A stretch of 58,166 nucleotides of DNA from Prolixibacteraceae bacterium (GTDB lineage: Bacteria; Bacteroidota; Bacteroidia; Bacteroidales; Prolixibacteraceae): NCBI GenBank assembly GCA_019459485.1, contig JAIBEZ010000002.1:1-58166 (forward strand), written 5' to 3'. The translations under genes were made by a program, and so were the position numbers. The notes under the pieces are model-generated. The model worked only from the letters and a program-made list of their open reading frames with translations. It ran no database searches and had not been told where the DNA came from. Positions 54,601-58,166 of this stretch are shown in pieces (within the stretch, counting starts at the first letter, position 1; each line of letters starts with the position of its first letter).

Positions 54601-56243
54601 GAATTGCGGAACTCTTCCGGCGGATGAATTACCTGACTTGGAACGCCTTTCCGGTGTATTATTTCACGGCCTTTGTAATTGTTGAGGTAGCCGCTGATCA
54701 GTTTTCCGATGTTAATCAGCAAATTACGTTCTTCATGAAGGAACAGCTTTTCATCTTCACTGTGTACTTTTTTCAGATAAAAAATTTCGATCGTCCCTTT
54801 TTTATTGTCGATGGTTACAAAGTTTTCTTTCTGAACCCATTCTGTTTCCTTGAAATTCTCGCTGGTGTACGATTTTCCTTCAAAGCTGATACGGGCGACC
54901 GCGTATTTAGGATATTGCCACGATTTGGGAAGCAAATGACTTATTTCCTGCAGGGTTTCATCAACCGGTTTGCCTTCTTCAATGATCAGTGATGTCAGGT
55001 TAATGGCTTTTAGTTCCTTTAAACGTTCCGTATTTTCGCGTTGCAGCTTATTAAAAACGTCGCGGGTGGCCGAACCTGCGATCAGGTTCGACAGGTTGAT
55101 CAGCATGTTTCGCTCTTCTTTCAGGAACGGCCCTTCATCGGCGTCGGGGAATTCCATCAGATAATAAACTTCGATTGTGCCCTTTTCCTTTCCGGGTGCT
55201 TCAAAGCTTTGCGTCATTTTCCAGGGCGTTTCCTTAAAACCGGGGCTAATAAAAATCTTTTTGTTGTAGTTAATCCGTGCGACAGTATATTCGGGATATT
55301 GCAGCGACTCGGGCAGGATGGTGCAAATGACCTGAAGCGACTCTTTCAGCGATTTACCATTTTGCAGTATTTCAGAAGTTTTGTTGATTCCCTTTATTTC
55401 TTTCAGACGCTCGGTGTTCCTGATCAGTAGTTCCTGCAAAGCCTTCTTCGAAGCAGTTCCTGAAATCAGGGCTGAAAGATTGTCGATCAGGCTGCGCTCT
55501 TCGGTTAGAAAGGGTCCTTCTCCGGCCTCCGGGAATTTCTTTAGGTAATAGATTTGAATGGCGCCTTTGTTATCATCGGGCGTATCGAATGTTTGTTCTA
55601 ATTTCCAGGGCGTTTCCCTGAAGTTGGGACTGGTAAAATTTCGTTCACCGTATTTGATGCGGGCCACGGTGTGTCCCGGATATTGCATGGCTTCGGGCAA
55701 AAAGGAACAGATTTCCTGCAGCAATTCGTTAAGCGAAGTGGTTTTTTTCAGGATTTCGGTGGTGCGGTTGATGCTTTTAAGCTCTTTTTGCCGTTCACCC
55801 ATGTCGATCGCCAACTTTTCGAGCTGAAATTTTGAGATCATGCCAACCAGTAACGGCACAATAATATTTAACGACGACTCGCTTTCGAGAATGGCTGTTC
55901 CCGATATTGGGTTGTTTTCCGGAGAAGAAAGGAACAGTTCTACAGATCCCTTTTTATTGTCGGGAGAATGAAAGTAATGTTTTAATGCTGAGGTTGTTTC
56001 ACTAAACCTTTTACTTCTGAACTCTTTCCCATTGAACGATATGCGTGCAAAAACCTTGTTTTCGATCAGTGTTGATTCAAGAATTGCATCACAAGCCAAT
56101 TGCAGCGATTGATCAAGGTTTTTGCCTTTGTCGAGTATTCCAATAAGCCGGTTTGTCAGTTCAGGCAGAACAAACAGTCCGTTCATTTTAAGTATAATAT
56201 CGTCCGTTCCTGAAGTATCTGAAATTTTTTCCATGGGTTTCAA
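51624..56243 (-). CDS. giant sensor with PEP-synthase-like ATP-binding domain
   Basis: The 1539-residue cytosolic protein has four related modules of about 120 residues (26-150, 152-270, 272-397, 400-525) sharing QYPxYTVARI, ETPWxxxQxF, KGTIEVYYL and EGPFLxEERxLI; they look GAF-like. A pseudo-receiver follows (about 578-705, no Asp), then a complete receiver (725-865: E731/D732, D802, K855). Next is a PPDK/PEP-synthase N-terminal domain (about 985-1370: GGSLGGKGRGLAFI, AVRSSSSSEDS, FAGVFDTYIV, AVGLGTYVVDG) and a conserved tail with GPGRWGSRDRFVGIPV. No histidine-kinase core and no PEP-domain phosphohistidine motif are present. It probably senses a signal and uses ATP or a phospho-compound in a way not yet defined. 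Confidence 0.88.
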   Translation of the reverse strand: MKPMEKISDTSGTDDIILKMNGLFVLPELTNRLIGILDKGKNLDQSLQLACDAILESTLIENKVFARISFNGKEFRSKRFSETTSALKHYFHSPDNKKGSVELFLSSPENNPISGTAILESESSLNIIVPLLVGMISKFQLEKLAIDMGERQKELKSINRTTEILKKTTSLNELLQEICSFLPEAMQYPGHTVARIKYGERNFTSPNFRETPWKLEQTFDTPDDNKGAIQIYYLKKFPEAGEGPFLTEERSLIDNLSALISGTASKKALQELLIRNTERLKEIKGINKTSEILQNGKSLKESLQVICTILPESLQYPEYTVARINYNKKIFISPGFKETPWKMTQSFEAPGKEKGTIEVYYLMEFPDADEGPFLKEERNMLINLSNLIAGSATRDVFNKLQRENTERLKELKAINLTSLIIEEGKPVDETLQEISHLLPKSWQYPKYAVARISFEGKSYTSENFKETEWVQKENFVTIDNKKGTIEIFYLKKVHSEDEKLFLHEERNLLINIGKLISGYLNNYKGREIIHRKGVPSQVIHPPEEFRNSLIKNKKPLQLYFNQQSIDKYIYLDMMKYKVKHILFVATLYDAFTLESEDSFFEKFMGEAYQYSLFSVPRITGVSSDEEALMLMETTHFDLVILMAGMDREAPVHLSEQIRARNESLPIYLLLNNKSDIKYFEELVPTIRSVDKLFVWNGDSLILFAIVKSTEDKVNVENDTKIGLVRVILLIEDSPLYYSKYLQILYDIVFSQVQQLLPEVEKNELDKICKMRSRPKILHARNYEEATAIFNKYKDFLLCVISDVEFDRVGKLDKNAGVKFIKYVKSHISKLPIILQSSENRNEKIANELEVTFINKNSETLLNDLKHYLTSYLGFGNFVFRDKEGNKVGVAKSLREFETLLQEVPDESLYLHASENQFSLWLMARGEIQLAKTLNPVSISVFKDMDETRQFFLDTIKQYREEKKKGKILSFDETSVLDEKNIVSFSGGSLGGKGRGLAFINTLIYNLDFPTLANQINILAPITVIIGSNEFQHFIQKNKLFDKIIDPDISYDQLRTLFVEAHLSISLLKKLKVFTSQIDKPIAVRSSSSSEDSITQPFAGVFDTYIVPNSKTNKRLLLERLSTAIKLVFVSTFSEKARNYFSVIHHKIEEEKMAVILQELVGNQYGDYYYPHISGVAQSYNYYPVANMKPEEGFAVAAVGLGTYVVDGWKSFRFSPKYPQVSIYSIKDLLNSSQVQFYALDCRETELDFLKHGELAALKLLNISEAEKHGTLTHCASVYIPDNDRVEPGLSAYGPRIVNFADILNYGYIPLAETISILLSTLNEAFGSPVEIEYAVDLDRSKNGLPTFYLLQIKPLIGDQIKQNIELDKLDRSKMVLFTKSSVGNGEIKEIRDVIFVDNEKFSKLKTIEMAEEIEKLNKMMVENDRKYVLIGPGRWGSRDRFVGIPVNWSQISNAKVIVEVSLDNYPLDSSLGSHFFHNVTSMNIGYFSVQHSSPNDFVSWEMLNSQKVVHETNFFKHVQFKNPLTILMDGRLKTSTIMI

Positions 56244-56292
56244 TTTATCACTCGACCAAACAGTACATTGCTTTTATGAAATTTGAGTTGGG

Positions 56293-56324
56293 TAAAAGTA
56301 CAAAAGCAAACGTACAAAGGCAAA
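56293..56324 (-). promoter_or_regulatory. promoter of the sensor-mod operon
   Basis: On the minus strand TTTG (56324-56321), 20 nt, then TACTTTTA (56300-56293). A second box TACGTTTG (56314-56307) overlaps, so two start sites are possible. The leader is about 45 nt. Confidence 0.6.
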
Positions 56325-56363
56325 AGTGAAAAATTGAAGAATAAAAGTATTCAACCCATCAGT

Positions 56364-56573
56364 TCAACAAGAGATATTCGCTTCCTGAAAAACCTCTGCG
56401 CAATGGTTTTCTTTCCCGACTTCGCTTCCAAAGCGTTGGATCAATTCCTCGTAACCATTGAAATAAGCATTAAAACTGACCCCATCGACACACAACGACT
56501 TTCCGTCGGAACAGATACTTACCCGAAAATCGCTCGTATTCCCGTAGCCTTGATTTCGAATTGCGTTAAACCT
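56364..56573 (-). pseudogene. start-less coding remnant upstream of the sensor
   Basis: A 70-codon open frame (NAIRNQGYGNTSDFRVSICS, NAYFNGYEELIQRFGSEVGK, ending ANISC) has protein-like composition but no start codon. It ends about 40 bp before the sensor promoter. It may be the 3' end of a decayed gene; family unknown. The + strand frame over it is less protein-like. Confidence 0.3.
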
Positions 56574-56639
56574 TTACGTAAAAAAAAGGAAGGTCACTAT
56601 TAAGCATAATGACACTTATTACGAATTTAACGCCCAAAA

Positions 56640-57034
56640 CCAACGGAAACACAATGAATCAAAAATTACTTCCAGACTTATTTATGCCTAACAATTTTTT
56701 TCTGGTGAAACTGAATTACTGGTTTTCTTTTAGAATAATCTATAAAGTAATAGATGACTTTTTCCCATAACAAAACCAGATAATTCTTCCTTTTTTTGAT
56801 TTTATTATTCATGTTATATTAACATCTATGTAACCTATTCCTAATCATTTTTAGTTTTCTTTGCATTTTTCATAATCAATACAGTAAAAGCATTTAATAG
56901 TGTTTATAAAATGTTAGTAACGATTTCAAAAAAGACCCCCAATGCAATTTCAAAAATATTAATTTGGAATTCAAATATTACCTTTATTAAAATCATCATT
57001 TCTATGAAAACAAAAATCTTAAAATTTACTATTT
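56640..57034 (+). promoter_or_regulatory. long AT-rich leader of the second TonB receptor
   Basis: About 400 bp, strongly AT-rich, with no gene. TTTCTTTG near 56858-56865 resembles a -7 box, which would give a leader of about 165 nt ending in TATGATT. No clear riboswitch fold was recognised. Confidence 0.35.
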
Positions 57035-58166
57035 ATGATTAAAAAAATCAGTTTTTTATTAGTAGCGCTCATTATTTCATCAGCTACTATTATGCAAGCA
57101 CAAGTAACCACATCCAGTATGGGTGGACGTGTTACTGATGCTGAAGAATCTGTGATAGGTGCAACGGTGATTGCTACACACACGCCTTCAGGAACAACTT
57201 ATGGTACTGTAACCAACATGGAGGGCCGATTCAACCTAAACGGTATGCGTGTAGGCGGACCTTATACTGTAGTAGTTACTTTCATTGGATATGGTGCATA
57301 CACACAAAACAACATTACATTGAGTTTAGGTGAAAACTATGTAATGAATGTTGTACTCTCAGAAGAAACAACATCATTAAATGAAGTTTTTGTTACGGCA
57401 ACCCGCACAAAATTCTCTAATGAGAGAACTGGAGCAGTGACCAATATCACTAACAGTCAGATAGCTAATTTACCTACAGTAAGCCGTAGCATTACAGACA
57501 TTACCCGCCTTTCACCTTATGGTGGTAATGGGATGAGCTTTGCCGGTACAGATGGTCGTACGTCTAACTTTACAGTGGATGGAGCTAATTTCAACAATAA
57601 CTTCGGTTTGAGTGATGCTCTTCCCGGTGGAGGTAATCCAATCTCGATTGAAGCTATTGAAGAATTGCAAGTTGTAATTGCTCCATACGATGTGCGTCAA
57701 ACTAACTTTATTGGTGGTGGTGTAAACGCTATTACAAAATCGGGTACAAATACCTTCAAAGCTAGTGCTTATACTTATCACAGAAATGAAAACTTACGCG
57801 GCGATGCTGTTAATGGTCAACAAATCCAAGGAGCACGTGAAAAAGACCGTAATACAACGTACGGTTTCACTTTAAGTGGTCCAATTATCAAAAACAAATT
57901 GTTTCTCTTCGTAAACGGTGAAATGGCTGAAACACCAACAATTGCCAATCGTTGGAGAGCTTCAACTGATGGTGTTGCTGATCCAGACAATTTTATCTCT
58001 CGCACAACAGAAAACGATCTAAAGACGGTTTCTGATTTTGTAAAAAGTAAATATGGATACGATACGGGATCTTACACAAGTTTCCCGGCAGATGAAAGCA
58101 ACAGCAAACTTCTTGCTCGTTTGGATTGGAATATCACAAACAAACATCGTCTGGCTTTGCGTTACA
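57035..58166 (+). CDS. TonB-dependent receptor (3' part beyond the window)
   Basis: The ATG at 57035-57037 opens a frame that runs off the window after 377 codons. It has a signal peptide (MIKKISFLLVALIISSATIM, ending QAQ), a carboxypeptidase-regulatory-like domain (about 28-115: GGRVTDAEESVIGATVIATH, NMEGRFNLNGMRVGGPYTV) and a plug domain (about 130-250: FTVDGANFNNNFGLSDALPG, IEELQVVIAPYDVRQTNFIG). It belongs to the large OmpA-like/SusC-distant receptors of about 1000 residues that are often abundant surface proteins. Codon use is more AT-rich and regular than in the other genes, suggesting strong expression. The substrate is unknown. Confidence 0.9.
   Translation, partial: MIKKISFLLVALIISSATIMQAQVTTSSMGGRVTDAEESVIGATVIATHTPSGTTYGTVTNMEGRFNLNGMRVGGPYTVVVTFIGYGAYTQNNITLSLGENYVMNVVLSEETTSLNEVFVTATRTKFSNERTGAVTNITNSQIANLPTVSRSITDITRLSPYGGNGMSFAGTDGRTSNFTVDGANFNNNFGLSDALPGGGNPISIEAIEELQVVIAPYDVRQTNFIGGGVNAITKSGTNTFKASAYTYHRNENLRGDAVNGQQIQGAREKDRNTTYGFTLSGPIIKNKLFLFVNGEMAETPTIANRWRASTDGVADPDNFISRTTENDLKTVSDFVKSKYGYDTGSYTSFPADESNSKLLARLDWNITNKHRLALRY

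Noticed and set aside
51624-56243. phosphoenolpyruvate synthase
   Set aside because: Only the nucleotide-binding domain is present; the swivelling phosphohistidine domain and the PEP-binding barrel are missing.

Overview
The window looks like a chromosomal piece of a Bacteroidetes genome, most likely order Bacteroidales and compatible with the Marinilabiliales/Prolixibacteraceae; the family is a guess. The evidence is promoter words of the TAnnTTTG type (positions -7), two SusC-like TonB-dependent receptors, a type IX secretion sorting-domain remnant, a GldL-like small protein, head-GIN (DUF2807) proteins, DUF3098 next to ftsX, and nrfHA with an HcpR-type regulator. No rRNA, tRNA or CRISPR array was found. 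Layout: 1-3.2 kb is a repeat-rich accessory zone. It holds the 3' end of a group II intron, degenerate tandem repeats (including seven exact 41-bp periods), a cassette-like unit with an internally deleted L,D-transpeptidase gene, and small remnants. 2.7-5.6 kb holds a histidine-rich small protein and a TonB receptor that could serve metal uptake. 5.9-12.5 kb holds a coiled-coil membrane protein, riboflavin synthase, a GldL-like protein between paired hairpins, a WxM-repeat protein/PadR/PspC envelope-stress group and an MFS carrier. 12.5-18.1 kb is a nitrosative-stress group (hcp, a ferredoxin protein, a Crp/Fnr regulator) with a RhuM gene lodged in it, then pgeF. 18.2-29.8 kb is mostly secreted or housekeeping: two GIN-domain proteins, a Tat-exported aldo/keto reductase, a PIG-L deacetylase, an ABC-F ATPase, a DUF4350 protein, adenine deaminase, a GxxExxY protein inside a repeat element, a GH20-like enzyme and a DUF5009 acyltransferase-like protein. 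29.9-33.5 kb is nrfHA and an outer-membrane porin. 33.6-39.5 kb is a nonulosonic-acid-type sugar operon with a flippase, interrupted by an AlbA_2/KTSC gene. 39.6-45.2 kb is YfhO, ftsX, DUF3098, truB and queA. 45.3-48.0 kb is a universal-stress protein and glutamate dehydrogenase. 48.2-56.2 kb is a tightly packed six-gene operon: a 1539-residue sensor, a LuxR-type regulator, modA, a TOBE protein, modB and modC. The window ends inside a second TonB receptor. How genes may work together: the Fd-hcp and nrfHA transcription units each carry a near-palindromic Crp/Fnr-type site (GTAAC-N4-GTTAC type) at exactly the same distance from a TAnnTTTG box. This fits one HcpR-like regulator, probably the product at 16617-17291, controlling hydroxylamine/NO and nitrite reduction. 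The WxM/PadR/PspC group and the GIN-domain pair share an ECF-like promoter pattern, GTAAC-N16-CGTCT, which suggests one envelope-stress regulon. The most unusual system is the 48-56 kb operon. Its large sensor has four related sensory modules, a complete receiver domain and a PEP-synthase-like nucleotide-binding domain, but no histidine kinase and no catalytic phosphohistidine domain. Its partner regulator has Asn54 where the phosphorylated Asp should be. Both are co-transcribed with a molybdate importer, so a non-standard signalling route tied to molybdate or anaerobic respiration is a reasonable hypothesis.
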